Assembly: GCA_003137095.1 (NCBI GenBank) | Contig: PLET01000043.1 | Location: 50,454-105,830, forward strand | Reading direction: 5' to 3' | Length of the DNA: 55,377 nucleotides | Origin: Gammaproteobacteria bacterium | GTDB lineage: Bacteria; Pseudomonadota; Gammaproteobacteria; Steroidobacterales; Steroidobacteraceae | Shown: one piece after another, positions 1 through 11,241 of the stretch | Layout of the letters: the number at the start of each line of letters is the position of its first letter | Numbering within the stretch: position 1 is the stretch's first letter | The notes under the pieces: generated by a model | Databases searched by the model: none | What the model saw: the letters and a program-made list of their open reading frames with translations, nothing else | Told to the model about the DNA's origin: nothing | Position numbers and translations under genes: made by a program

Positions 1-2612
<2,612 letters not shown>

Positions 2613-2616
<4 letters not shown>

Positions 2617-3338
2617 GCGGGCCCGCCGGCCCGGCCTCCTGGCGGCTGGCGCCGCTCGCGGGACTGCTGGTCGGCGGCGTCGGCGGCCTCGTGTACTGGT
2701 TGGCGTCCGAGGTGTGGCCCACCAGTCTCGCCGTGGTGCTGTCCATGCTGGCCACCATCCTGATGACGCGCGCCGCCTGTGAAATCGGCTTCGCCGAGAC
2801 CTTTGCCGACGGCATATCACCCGCCGCCGGGATATCATCCGCCGCCGCCGCGCCGTCCGCAGCCGGCGGCGATGCGCGCCGCCTGATCGCCGCCATGCTC
2901 GGCCTGCTGTTGCTGCTGTGGATCAAGTACGACGCGCTGCTGGCTTTGTCGGCCGCCAATCTGCCCTTCACCCTGCCGCCGAATGTGGCGCTCGGCCTGA
3001 TCATGCTGGCCGGCCACGGCGCCGGTCGGGCCTTGATGGTGTCAGCCGTCGGACTGCGCGGCGCGCCGGCGCCGCGCGACGATGCGCGGCGCGACGAGCC
3101 GGCGCGCGTCTCCGGGATGGATCTGGCGTTCGCGCTGCTGATCGGATTCGCGCCGGCGACGCTGCTCGGCGTTCCCGGACTGATCGGACTGGTGGCCGCC
3201 ATCGTCAGCCGCATGGCGCTGGGCGCCTGGTTCAAACGCCGCAGCGGCGGCCCGCGCGCCGGCGGTCTTTGCGCCACGCAGCAGCTGGCCGAGGTATTCT
3301 TCTATATGGGAGCGCTTGCCACATGGATGTATATCTGA
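2613..3338 (+). CDS. cobS: CobS-like adenosylcobinamide-GDP ribazoletransferase, degenerate
   Basis: A 241-residue polytopic membrane protein of the cobalamin synthase family, which joins adenosylcobinamide-GDP to alpha-ribazole(-phosphate). It can be placed by its N-terminal membrane hairpin, the GFAETFADG segment (family: GLADTADG), and a C-terminal GG....(L)CATQQLAEV block (family: GGVTGD.LGATQQLSE). Compared with the family as I know it, it lacks about 30 N-terminal residues. The HEDGLAD acidic pair is altered, the KDSRIG-type motif is missing and the TGD aspartate is replaced. Family membership is likely, but catalytic competence is doubtful. It starts inside the uvrA stop and overlaps cobC by 16 nt, so translation is probably coupled. 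The cobC neighbour supports the assignment. Confidence 0.7.
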
Positions 3339-3889
3339 TCCGCCATACCCGGCCCGACATCGCCGACGGCGTTTGCTACGGAAGGCTCGACCTCGCCTTG
3401 CCCGCGGGCTTCGAGGCCGAGGCGCGTGCGCTGCAATCCCGCCTGCCGCCACCCGGGCGGGTGTTTAGCAGCGAATCACAGCGCTGCCGGCGCCTCGCCG
3501 AATACCTCGCAGCCGCCGCCGGCTCCCCGGTCACGCTCGACGATCGCCTGCGCGAACTCGATTTCGGCCGCTGGGAAGGCCAGCATTGGAGCGACATTCC
3601 GCGCGCGCAAACCGACGCCTGGACCAACGACATGTGGAATCTCGCCGCGCCGGACGGCGAGAGCTACTCCGCACTGCATTCGCGCGTCGCCGACGCCTGG
3701 GAATCCCTGCTGGTGGCCAGCGAGGACACCGTGGCGGTGGTCGGCCACGTCGGACCGCTGCGCGCGCTCATTACCATTGCCCTGGAACTGCCCGCCGAGG
3801 CGTTTCTGCGGATCAACCTCGACTACGGCGGCATCACCAAGCTCTCCGACGCCACCGGCGGCTGGCGGCTCGACTTCGCGAATCGCTAG
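3323..3889 (+). CDS. cobC: Histidine phosphatase, probable alpha-ribazole phosphatase
   Basis: A 188-residue cytoplasmic phosphatase of the phosphoglycerate-mutase-like superfamily. The catalytic RHT motif (YLIRHTRPD, residues 4-12) contains the phospho-accepting histidine. Also visible are the RLRELDFGRWEGQ block with its conserved Arg and Glu, and VVGHVGPLRAL with the second active-site His. ELDFGRWEG is typical of CobC-like members. In cobalamin assembly the enzyme removes the phosphate from alpha-ribazole-5'-phosphate or from cobalamin-5'-phosphate. Position directly behind a cobS-like gene, with overlap, supports that role. On its own, the family could act on other phosphomonoesters. The start was chosen at the ATG that places RHT at the N-terminus, as in all family members. 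Confidence 0.82.
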   Translation: MDVYLIRHTRPDIADGVCYGRLDLALPAGFEAEARALQSRLPPPGRVFSSESQRCRRLAEYLAAAAGSPVTLDDRLRELDFGRWEGQHWSDIPRAQTDAWTNDMWNLAAPDGESYSALHSRVADAWESLLVASEDTVAVVGHVGPLRALITIALELPAEAFLRINLDYGGITKLSDATGGWRLDFANR

Positions 3890-3926
3890 GCATGGACCAC
3901 GGCTTCGCGGCGCGCGTGCCGGCCGG

Positions 3927-5870
3927 TCAGCGTGGCGGATCGTATTTCTCGACGAAGGCCACGGCGCTCTTGAGCATGGCGGTGCGGGTGACTTCGCGCG
4001 AGAGGAAGTGATCCTCGTGATCCAGGGTCACGAACTCGTAGGGCTTGCCCGCGCGTTTCAAGGCCGAGGCCATGTACACGCTCTGCTCCATCGGCACGCG
4101 GGTGTCGTCCTTGCCGTGAATGAGGAGAATCGGCGCATCGGCCTGCGCCGCGAACAGCGCCGGCGAGATCGCCCGCAGCGCTGTTTCGCTGCCCTTGTCC
4201 GCACCCGTCACGCGCTGCCAGGAGCGAATCACCTCGGTATCGCGGCCCCCGTAATAGGATTTCTGCCAGTAGTCGAATTCCGGCAATTGCGACGGGCCGG
4301 ACACCGAGACGGCGCATCGATACAGGCCATGCTGCAGCGTCACGCCCGCGAGCGCGGCGTAGCCGCCGTAGCTGCCGCCGGCGATGCAGACGCGCGCCGA
4401 ATCGATGATGCCCTGCCGGGCCAGCTCCGCCACGCCGTCTGCGATGTCCGTGAGCATTTTCCCGCCAAACTGGCCGAAGCCGGCGCGCTCGAATTCCAGG
4501 CCGTGGCCGCCGGAGCCGCGATAATTCGGCTGAAACACCGCGTAGCCCCGGGATGCGAATGCCTGCGCCCACCAGTCGAATCCCAGCCGATCGCTGACGC
4601 CCAGGGGGCCGCCGTGCGGCAGCACCACCAGGGCCAGCGCCTTCGGATCGCGGCCGGGCGGCAGCGTCAAAATACCATCCAGGCCCAGGCCGTCCGCGGC
4701 GGTGTAATTGATCCTGCGCGTCGCACCCACATCGTGGCCCTGAATGTCCGGATACGCGTATCCCAACGGCTCGGCCTGGTCCGTTTTCATGTCGACCAGC
4801 CAGTACGTTCCCGAATCACCCGGACCCTGGGTCTCGATCAGCAGCAAATCGAGATTGCGGCTGTGGGATCGCATCCGCACCACATCGTGAGGAAAGGCAT
4901 GGATCGCGCTGTCGTAACGCTCCTGCATGCCGGGATCGAGGAACACGGCGCCAGGATGCTCCTCGACGGCGGCGCCCAGCAACAGCCCGGTGACCGGGTC
5001 GTGGAGGAAACCGGTCACCGCACGGCCGGCGAACAGGGTCTCGGCCGTGCCGTCGGCAATCGAAATCTCCTGGATGCGCTCGCGCTCGCCGATGGCATCG
5101 CGCACCACCACCGTACCGGCGCGCCGCCCCTGGCCCGCCAACTCGATCTCGCGGGTGGGTGAGTTGATCTTCAACAGCTGCCGATCCCGGTGGGCCCCGG
5201 CATACAGCTGCCACACGCCGTCGCGCTCCTGATATTCCGAATGGGCCAGGATCGTGCCATCCGGCGCCAGCACCCAGTCGTGCCGCAATTCCGAACCCTT
5301 GGCTTCGAGCTTGGCCGCGCCCGAGTCGAGATCCACCCGGTACAGATCCCGGTAGCCGTGCTGCAGGTAGTATTCGTTGCCCGCGCTGCGCGCTTCGGTG
5401 ATGCCGCCGAAGTAGCCGGTCCAATGGCCCGCCTGGTTGGCCGCGCCGAAATACCCGACGACGAAATGTTCCACGCCCGGGGTGTGCTGGAACACCGTCC
5501 ACGCACCGCCGCTCATTCCCACCTGATAGACGCTCTCCAACTCGTAGGAATGGCCGAGGTCCATCTGGGCATTGACGGTCGAGCTGATGCTCACCAGCAG
5601 ATGCTCCTCGCCCACCCAGGTGAGGTTGCGCAATTTGGCATCGCCCAATTCGGCCGAGCGCACCGCCTTGCGGGCGTGGTTGACGATCACGAGGCGGCGC
5701 TTGTCTCCCACCGCGCCGGCGAGCGCGATGCTGTCCCCCGACGGCGATAGCCGCGCCTGCTCGATGCCCGGCAGCCGCCCGTAGGATTCCAGCGGCGGCG
5801 CGGCCGCCGCGGCCGCGCACAGCAGGTTGAGGGCCAATGCGGTGGCCTTGATCGGGTGGTCGCTCTTCAT
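3927..5870 (-). CDS. S9 family prolyl oligopeptidase-like peptidase, exported
   Basis: A 647-residue serine peptidase with an N-terminal signal peptide (MKSDHPIKATALALNLLCAA), a ~370-residue beta-propeller region and a C-terminal alpha/beta-hydrolase domain. Catalytic residues visible are Ser500 in GGSYGG, Asp589 in HGKDDTRVP and His621 in DHEDHF. PHGGP precedes the nucleophile domain as in the oxyanion loop of dipeptidyl-peptidase/acyl-aminoacyl-peptidase relatives. It probably trims short peptides in the periplasm. The reading frame extends 26 codons upstream of the ATG chosen here; I chose that ATG because it begins a clean signal peptide. No clear Shine-Dalgarno is seen. It is convergent with cobC and appears monocistronic. 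Confidence 0.9.
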   Translation of the reverse strand: MKSDHPIKATALALNLLCAAAAAAPPLESYGRLPGIEQARLSPSGDSIALAGAVGDKRRLVIVNHARKAVRSAELGDAKLRNLTWVGEEHLLVSISSTVNAQMDLGHSYELESVYQVGMSGGAWTVFQHTPGVEHFVVGYFGAANQAGHWTGYFGGITEARSAGNEYYLQHGYRDLYRVDLDSGAAKLEAKGSELRHDWVLAPDGTILAHSEYQERDGVWQLYAGAHRDRQLLKINSPTREIELAGQGRRAGTVVVRDAIGERERIQEISIADGTAETLFAGRAVTGFLHDPVTGLLLGAAVEEHPGAVFLDPGMQERYDSAIHAFPHDVVRMRSHSRNLDLLLIETQGPGDSGTYWLVDMKTDQAEPLGYAYPDIQGHDVGATRRINYTAADGLGLDGILTLPPGRDPKALALVVLPHGGPLGVSDRLGFDWWAQAFASRGYAVFQPNYRGSGGHGLEFERAGFGQFGGKMLTDIADGVAELARQGIIDSARVCIAGGSYGGYAALAGVTLQHGLYRCAVSVSGPSQLPEFDYWQKSYYGGRDTEVIRSWQRVTGADKGSETALRAISPALFAAQADAPILLIHGKDDTRVPMEQSVYMASALKRAGKPYEFVTLDHEDHFLSREVTRTAMLKSAVAFVEKYDPPR

Positions 5871-6140
5871 GACAGTCGCTGGTAGGGGCCCTTGACGTGG
5901 AAGCTTAGTCCGACGCCGATGCGGCGCGGCCCGCAATCCGGAACGCATGGTTATTCAACTTAATGCCCTGCCCGACGACGACGCCCATGCAATCAATATA
6001 AAGCCGGTAAAATGCCGTCGGGATGACCAAACTTCGTGCCCAAATGGTTTAATGGCGCAACGTGTCAATTTTGCCGGTGAAACAACATTCTCGCTGAACG
6101 AATATCGACCCCGGATCGCACCATTGACGCCGGCGCCACC
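5871..6140. other. Intergenic region between divergent peptidase and thioesterase genes
   Basis: 270 bases separate the divergent S9 peptidase and thioesterase-like genes. It is more AT-rich between about 5985 and 6105 (for example TATAAA at 5997-6002) and must hold both promoters. I see no convincing -35/-10 pair, RNA gene or small ORF with a ribosome-binding site. Confidence 0.5.
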
Positions 6141-7235
6141 TTGCCGCTGAGGTTTTCCACTCTGTCGGAAGCTCAGGATTTCACAGCCAAGGCCTGGGAA
6201 GTGGGCCTGAGGGGCAGGAACCCCGAGCGCGACGTGGAATACTGGAAGCTCGGCATCAATCTGAGCCGCGCCCTGGATATCGTGCGCCATGTCTGGCACA
6301 CCACGGCGCTCGACCTGTCGACCAATCTGTTCGTGGAATCGCCGACCATCAACCGCATGGCCGCCAGGCTCTACGATGGCAGCGCCCTGCATCCGCAGGA
6401 ACTGGTGCGCATGCGCGAGGGCGATGACTCCCGGCCGTTGTATCTGTTCGCCGGCGGCACCGGTCTGCTGCTGCAGTACAGTGACTTCGTGCGCTCGCTC
6501 GACTATCCCGGCGTGATCTACGGCGTCCCCGTCACCGGCATGAATCGCAGGGACGAGTACTCCAGGTCCATCCCCGAAGAGGCCGCGCGCGTGGTGCGTC
6601 TCATCAGCCGCGTCCACCCGGGCGGAGCGTTTCGCATCATGGGCTACTCCTCCGGCGGCTGCGTCACCCTGGAGGCCGGCAGGCTGCTGCGCAGCCAGGG
6701 ACGGGAGGTGGGATTTCTCGGGCTGCTCGACACCGGACTGACCGACCACTACTGGCCGTTTGGCGTATGGCTCTCCTACATGCTGCCCGGGCTGATGGAG
6801 ACCGTGAAGAAGCGCGTGCAGCGCGTGTTTCAGGCGGCGGCGAAGGCGGGACCGGCCGCGCCTCCGGCCGACATCGTCGCCCCACGCCGCGGCACCCGTT
6901 ACGAATTTCGCTTCCGGGATCCGACCAAGCCGGATTATGCCTTCCGCAGTCCGCATTGGCGCAGCGACATCACGCCGAGCGACGGCCTGACGCGGCAGAG
7001 GAGTCTGGAGATGTGGGGCCTGTACGAGCCGGCGCGCTACGACGGCCAGGTGACGTTCTTCTTCGCGATCAGCCCGAACTCGATCTCGTGTTCTCCGCAG
7101 AAGTATTGGCCGGCTTATTTGTCCCATGTCGACTGGGTGCCCGTCCCCGGCAATCACATCACCATGATGGTCGGCCGCTACGCCGTCAAGCTAACGGCCG
7201 AGGTTTCGGCACGGCTACGCGCCACGCTCGGCTGA
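6141..7235 (+). CDS. Orphan carrier-like/thioesterase didomain protein
   Basis: A 364-residue protein. Residues ~95-364 form a type I/II thioesterase (alpha/beta hydrolase) as found at the ends of NRPS/PKS lines. The opening PLYLFAGGTG, nucleophile Ser170 in GYSSGG, Asp197 in LLDTG and His339 in PGNHITMM give a full catalytic triad. Residues ~40-85 resemble the last helices of a carrier domain (STNLFVES... aligns with ..DNFFELGGDS), but the phosphopantetheine serine is not at the expected place. It therefore looks like the tail of a lost megasynthase kept as a stand-alone hydrolase. The start is uncertain: the frame opens at 6081 and TTG at 6141 is the first recognised start, without a clear ribosome site. 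The 3' end overlaps the opposite gene by 50 nt. Confidence 0.7.
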   Translation: MPLRFSTLSEAQDFTAKAWEVGLRGRNPERDVEYWKLGINLSRALDIVRHVWHTTALDLSTNLFVESPTINRMAARLYDGSALHPQELVRMREGDDSRPLYLFAGGTGLLLQYSDFVRSLDYPGVIYGVPVTGMNRRDEYSRSIPEEAARVVRLISRVHPGGAFRIMGYSSGGCVTLEAGRLLRSQGREVGFLGLLDTGLTDHYWPFGVWLSYMLPGLMETVKKRVQRVFQAAAKAGPAAPPADIVAPRRGTRYEFRFRDPTKPDYAFRSPHWRSDITPSDGLTRQRSLEMWGLYEPARYDGQVTFFFAISPNSISCSPQKYWPAYLSHVDWVPVPGNHITMMVGRYAVKLTAEVSARLRATLG

Positions 7236-7659
7236 ATTGGCTGCGCGAGCCGGCAACCGGCTCGTACTCTGCGCCGATGCGGTGCGGTTCGACGGGCTGG
7301 CCCAATGGCCGCGACTGCCAGCGTTCGCGGGTCATCGGCCGCCAGCACGGCTTGGTGAAGCGGTCGCCATCCCACTCCATGGTCACTTCGTGCCAGCTCT
7401 CCTGATCGAACGGCGCGGGCTTCTGCGGCGCCGCCTCGTAGTGTTCGATCCAGCGGATCAGGTATATGTCGCGCACCGCATCGACGCCTAGCAGTCCCCA
7501 CGCTATGTCGGTGGCGAGTTCCTCCATGCAATGGGTGACGCTGATGAAGGTGCTGTCGCGCAGTTCCGTCAGCACGACCGTCAGCCATCCGTGGCGCCAA
7601 TACATGTCGACTCCGCAGATCCCGGCGCGCTTGTTGAAGCGATAGGTGTGCTTGATCAT
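7186..7659 (-). CDS. Conserved-looking hypothetical protein, 157 aa
   Basis: I do not recognise the family. From the ATG at 7659 it encodes 157 residues beginning MIKHTYRFNKRAGICGVDMY, with a folded-looking hydrophobic/charged pattern (aromatic-rich centre DIYLIRWIEHY, then a Trp/Asp-rich stretch) and a basic C-terminus. No signal peptide, membrane helix or known catalytic motif is seen. Amino-acid composition in this frame is balanced, whereas the overlapping minus-strand frame (7178-7708) is Arg/Ala-rich as expected of a shadow. The frame also extends upstream to 7716. Its last 50 bases overlap the thioesterase gene tail-to-tail. Function unknown. Confidence 0.55.
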   Translation of the reverse strand: MIKHTYRFNKRAGICGVDMYWRHGWLTVVLTELRDSTFISVTHCMEELATDIAWGLLGVDAVRDIYLIRWIEHYEAAPQKPAPFDQESWHEVTMEWDGDRFTKPCWRPMTRERWQSRPLGQPVEPHRIGAEYEPVAGSRSQFSRAWRVAVPKPRPLA

Positions 7660-7732
7660 GTCTCCGCAGCCCCGCACCGGATGCGATGTCCGGCGCCCGT
7701 TGCGCCACGGCTCCATTGTAGACCTATTGCGT

Positions 7733-7800
7733 CATCGCGCACGTTCGCGCGTTTCGTGCGTTTCGTGCGCGTGCGTTCGCCTGAGCGCACGACGCTTCGC
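7733..7800. repeat. Low-complexity CG-rich repeat between two minus-strand genes
   Basis: The spacer downstream of osmC and upstream of the 157-aa gene contains GTTTCGTGC twice in tandem (around 7751-7768) and many GCG/CGT steps, with a small GTGCG...CGCAC inverted repeat. No gene fits it. It could be a degenerate REP-like element or an mRNA end structure, but no T-run marks a terminator. Confidence 0.3.
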
Positions 7801-7827
7801 AAGGGCGTCACTGCCACCGCTGCCCGG

Positions 7828-8271
7828 TTATTTTTTCAACACCGCCGTCAGACTGATCTCCGGCACGCTCGCCAGCGCTTTCGACAAGGGACATTGCTGC
7901 TTGGCGCCCGCGGCGATTTTCTGGAACGTCGCCTCATCCAGCCCGGGTACGGCGGCCTCCAGCGTCAGCACGATGCGATCGATGAGAAATCCATCGCCCT
8001 GTGCGGCGAGGCGCACGCTCGCGCGGGTGTCGATCGCGCTGGTCGCGAAGCCCGCCCGGTCGCAGGCGAACGAGAAGGCCATGGTGAAGCAGGCGGCGTG
8101 CGCGGCCGCCAGCAATTCCTCCGGATTGGTGCCCCGCCGGTCGTCTTCGAAGCGGCTGGCGAAGCCGTACGGATAGGCGTTCAGTGCCGAGGTTTGGGTG
8201 CTGATCCTACCCACCCCTTTCTTGCCCGCCCCTTCCCAATGCACGCTCGCGGTTTTGTCGATCATGGCCAC
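7828..8271 (-). CDS. osmC: OsmC-type organic hydroperoxide reductase
   Basis: A 147-residue cytoplasmic thiol peroxidase of the OsmC/Ohr family that reduces organic hydroperoxides. It has the redox cysteine pair Cys61 (HAACFTMAF) and Cys127 (QQCPLSKAL), the NPEELLAAAHAAC block with its conserved Glu, and a typical length. The N-terminus (ASVHWEGAGKKGVGRIST) matches OsmC rather than Ohr. A good ribosome-binding site (AAGGAGT on the minus strand, 8276-8282) precedes the ATG. It lies 32 bases downstream of the TraB-like gene and could be the last gene of a pirin-traB-osmC stress operon, though it has its own strong translation signal. Confidence 0.93.
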   Translation of the reverse strand: MAMIDKTASVHWEGAGKKGVGRISTQTSALNAYPYGFASRFEDDRRGTNPEELLAAAHAACFTMAFSFACDRAGFATSAIDTRASVRLAAQGDGFLIDRIVLTLEAAVPGLDEATFQKIAAGAKQQCPLSKALASVPEISLTAVLKK

Positions 8272-8303
8272 TCCTTAATGGGGATATTGAAAACGCCCGC
8301 TCC

Positions 8304-9290
8304 CTACTGCGGCGCCTCGACGTCGAAGCCTCGGGCCCGCAGCTGATCGAGCACGCCGCCCTGTTCCAATAGCATATCCATGTTGAGCACGGCCAGCGTC
8401 ACGCCGCCGCTGAGCAGCCGCTGTTGCAGCGCGTCGAACCAGCTGCGTCGCACCTGCGCGATCAGATCGCCGGCGCCAGCATCGGTCAGCAACGCACTGC
8501 GGCAATCGCCCATCTCCGCCGCTTCCGGCAGACTTTGCATGCGCTCCACATCGCCCGTGGCCCAGGCGCGCGCGCGATCCACCAGCCGCGGCAAACCGCT
8601 CTCCACAGTGGCCAGGCCCGCAGCCACGCACTTGTTCTCGGTGGCCGGCTGCACCGTCTTCAAGGCATCCAACACATCGTGAATGCCGGCGATCTTGATT
8701 TCGGCAACCCGCACGTGATGCTTGTGCGCCAGCTTGCGCACTTCGCTGCCGATGTCCAGCCGCGTCGACAAGCCCACCCGATGCAGCGCCGCTTCCTGCA
8801 GAAACGCCATGGCAATGAACGGGCGGAAACGTTCCCACTTGGCGGCATCGCTGGTGTACTTGGCGCGCTGCGCCGCGAAGCGCGCATACAGATCCGCGGG
8901 CAGCACGTCGCGCAGCCGTTTGCCGCCCCGAACCATGAACAGATCGCGCTCGGTGATGAGCAGCCACAAGACGCGCGCGATGCCGATCTCGAAGGGCTTG
9001 GCCATCAGCACCTCACCGGCGCCGTCCAGCACGGTCTCGACCTGGCCGGTGCGCCAGGTCATGTCCTTGGGCAGCGGCGAGACGGTGCCGAGGATCCACA
9101 GGTGCGCGCCGCCGCGATGCACATGCCACAGTCCCGGGCCCGGCTGCTCGCCGCTGACGATCACGGTGTCGAGCACATCCGCCGCTGCGGACGGTTGGGT
9201 CTTCGGCGCGGACGGCGGGGTCTGTGCCGCCGCGCCGGCGGCGGCCGCGATCAACAGGGCCGCGGCGCAGCGGACGGCGAGCCGGCGCAT
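8304..9290 (-). CDS. TraB/GumN-like exported protein with altered active-site motifs
   Basis: A 328-residue protein with a signal peptide (MRRLAVRCAAALLIAAAAGA, then AQT). The body follows the TraB/GumN (TIKI/PrgY-like) pattern: LWHVHRGGAHLWILGTVSPL near the N-terminus, central helices, WATGDVERM, and a C-terminal ...NMDMLLEQGGVLDQLRARGF block. In canonical members the first motif ends GTIH and the last contains a GxxH. Here they read GTVS and LNMD, so both conserved histidines thought to bind metal are missing. It may be a non-catalytic relative. Its ATG overlaps the pirin stop by one base (TGATG), implying translational coupling. The frame extends further upstream, but the signal peptide and coupling fix this start. 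Confidence 0.75.
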   Translation of the reverse strand: MRRLAVRCAAALLIAAAAGAAAQTPPSAPKTQPSAAADVLDTVIVSGEQPGPGLWHVHRGGAHLWILGTVSPLPKDMTWRTGQVETVLDGAGEVLMAKPFEIGIARVLWLLITERDLFMVRGGKRLRDVLPADLYARFAAQRAKYTSDAAKWERFRPFIAMAFLQEAALHRVGLSTRLDIGSEVRKLAHKHHVRVAEIKIAGIHDVLDALKTVQPATENKCVAAGLATVESGLPRLVDRARAWATGDVERMQSLPEAAEMGDCRSALLTDAGAGDLIAQVRRSWFDALQQRLLSGGVTLAVLNMDMLLEQGGVLDQLRARGFDVEAPQ

Positions 9291-10159
9291 CAGGGTATTG
9301 ACGGCAGCGGAATGAATTCCGACTCGCCGGGCACCGGCGGAAACTCCCGGGCCGCCCAGCGCGTCTTGGCCGCTTCGATGCGCTGCGGGGTGGAGGCCAC
9401 GAAATTCCACCACAGATGGCGTGGCGTCGCGAAGCGCTCGCCGCCGAGCAGCATCAAGCGCGCTGCCGACGGCGCCGTCAGGCGCGCCGTGCCGCCTGCA
9501 GCCAGCACACCGAGTTCACCCGCCGCCAGCGCGGCCGCGCCGATCCGCAGCGCACCGCTCACCACGTACACGGCACGCTCGGTATGCTCGGCCGGCAACT
9601 CGAGCGCCGTTCCTTCGGGCAATCGCGCGTCCACGTACAGCGTCGGCCACAGGGTCGCCACCGGCGAGCGCAGGCCGAAGGCCGTGCCGGCCACCACGGT
9701 CAGATCCGCGCCATCCACCACCCGACGCGGCAGCGAGGCCGCCGGATGATGGGTGAACTGCGGCTCGACGTCCTCGGCGCCGTCGGGCAGCGCCACCCAG
9801 CTCTGGATGCCATGGATGGCGGCACCGGCGCTGCGCTGCGCCGGCGGCGTGCGCTCCGAGTGCACGATGCCGCGTCCCGCCGTCATCCAATTCACGTCGC
9901 CGGGGCGGATCTCCTGATCCGATCCCAGGCTGTCTCGATGCCGCAGGGCGCCCGCGAACAGATAGGTGACGGTGGCCAGCGCAATGTGCGGATGCGGACG
10001 CACGTCGATGCCCGTGCCCGGCGCGAACCCGGCCGGCCCGAGGTGATCGAAGAAAATAAAGGGGCCGACCATCTGGCGTGCGGCAGAGGGCAGTACGCGG
10101 CGTACGCTGAAGCCGCCGAGATCGCGCTCGCGGCCCGCGATGACCTGTGTGAGATCCAT
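9290..10159 (-). CDS. Pirin family bicupin
   Basis: A 289-residue cytoplasmic bicupin. The metal site of the N-terminal cupin is complete: His56 and His58 (RPHPH), His100 (GIVHSE) and Glu102, equivalent to the His-His-His-Glu iron ligands of human pirin. The FFDHLGP and MTAGRGIVHSER blocks are classic for the family. Bacterial pirins include quercetin 2,3-dioxygenases (YhhW) and redox-responsive regulators of central metabolism; the substrate cannot be read from sequence. It is followed by a coupled TraB-like gene and by osmC, which suggests an oxidative-stress setting. It lies tail-to-head upstream of nothing else on its strand for 57 bases. Confidence 0.93.
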   Translation of the reverse strand: MDLTQVIAGRERDLGGFSVRRVLPSAARQMVGPFIFFDHLGPAGFAPGTGIDVRPHPHIALATVTYLFAGALRHRDSLGSDQEIRPGDVNWMTAGRGIVHSERTPPAQRSAGAAIHGIQSWVALPDGAEDVEPQFTHHPAASLPRRVVDGADLTVVAGTAFGLRSPVATLWPTLYVDARLPEGTALELPAEHTERAVYVVSGALRIGAAALAAGELGVLAAGGTARLTAPSAARLMLLGGERFATPRHLWWNFVASTPQRIEAAKTRWAAREFPPVPGESEFIPLPSIP

Positions 10160-10216
10160 GCCCCCTATTATGGGCTAGCCACGCCGCAGACGCCCCTCAT
10201 CGGCTCCTTCAGGCGC

Positions 10217-11230
10217 CTAGGCGCGCAGATAGGGCTTGAGGTAGGTGTCTATATCGTGCTTGATTTCCTCGGGACTGGTCACCTTGCGGCGGCGCGCCTC
10301 GGCACCGGGCGCGGGCGGCGCCACCCGCGTGGTGGTACCGGGACGAAACACGCCGCGGGCAATCAGCACACCCACGTCGCTTTGCGCAAACATCGAGCTC
10401 GCCGCTTCGATCAGCCCGAACTGATCGAAGGCGCGGCGCAAGTTGCCGGCATGGTAAGCGTCGTAGGCGGCGGCATACAGATCGGCCAGGCTGACGTACG
10501 GACAATGGCCGACGAAGCCGCGCTCCATTTCCGTGATCATGGTGGCAACGCCCCGGCCCGAAAAGCATCCGAGCTCGTCGTGGGTACGCTTTCTGATTTC
10601 CGTCACCCGTTCGAGCGGATCGCCCGCCTCGTCCTTGACGTAGCGGAAGGTCGGTATGGTGTCGAACATTTCCACGATCAGATCGACGCTGAAGTCACCG
10701 CCGGTCTGCGCGAACAGCGGCAGGGAGGTTGCCTTGCCGAGCTGCTGGTAGTAGGCGAGCAGGTCTGCCGGCGCCGTCACGCCGGGCGGCGCGATGCAAA
10801 TGACGGCATCGGCGCCCAGCTTTTCGGCCTGCACCGCGTAGCGCTCGGTCTCCTTGAAATCCGCCGTGCGGCTCTGCACGCCGATCACGATCGCGGTGGA
10901 GCCGCCGTGCGCGGCGGACAGGATGGCCTCGGCGCCGCGCAGTCTCTCGTCTTCGGACAGCACCGTCCAGCCGCTCGCAATCTGCGGCCAGGCCAGGCCC
11001 TGGACGCCGCCGCGGTTGCAGAAGTGCACCTGCGCGGCCAGGCCGTCGATGTCGATCTGATTGTCGGCGGTGACCGGCGTGAAGCCGATGGGGAATATCC
11101 CCGCCAGGCGCTTCTTTTTCGCCGCCGCCCGCAACCCTCGGGGCAGCGCCAGCGCGGCGGCGCCCAAGGACAGCGCGCCGAGAAATTGCCGTCGATCCAA
11201 CCCCTGTGTGCCAACCCTGATGCCAGCCAT
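10217..11230 (-). CDS. Tat-exported DapA-superfamily lyase/aldolase, paralog 1
   Basis: A 337-residue protein with a twin-arginine signal (LDRRQFLGALSLGAAAL, RR at 13-14) followed by a TIM barrel of the dihydrodipicolinate synthase/N-acetylneuraminate lyase superfamily. The Schiff-base lysine is Lys199 (FRYVKDEAGDP). Two usual family signatures are changed: GTTGE is replaced by a PQIASGW segment and the LYNxP tyrosine segment reads LFAQT. It is therefore not DHDPS, and the chemistry (aldol cleavage or dehydration of a 2-keto acid) is unknown. Tat export places it in the periplasm. It shares its C-terminal TYLKPYLRA with the paralog at 21.6 kb. AGGGGG precedes the ATG and a Fur-like box lies 12 bases upstream, so iron control is likely. 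It is divergent from the IclR gene. Confidence 0.85.
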   Translation of the reverse strand: MAGIRVGTQGLDRRQFLGALSLGAAALALPRGLRAAAKKKRLAGIFPIGFTPVTADNQIDIDGLAAQVHFCNRGGVQGLAWPQIASGWTVLSEDERLRGAEAILSAAHGGSTAIVIGVQSRTADFKETERYAVQAEKLGADAVICIAPPGVTAPADLLAYYQQLGKATSLPLFAQTGGDFSVDLIVEMFDTIPTFRYVKDEAGDPLERVTEIRKRTHDELGCFSGRGVATMITEMERGFVGHCPYVSLADLYAAAYDAYHAGNLRRAFDQFGLIEAASSMFAQSDVGVLIARGVFRPGTTTRVAPPAPGAEARRRKVTSPEEIKHDIDTYLKPYLRA

Positions 11231-11241
11231 GCGCGCCCCCT

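Noticed and set aside
7178-7708. Alternative minus-strand frame overlapping the 157-aa gene
   Set aside because: Arg/Ala/Ser-rich composition and no ribosome-binding site; the frame ending at 7186 looks far more protein-like.
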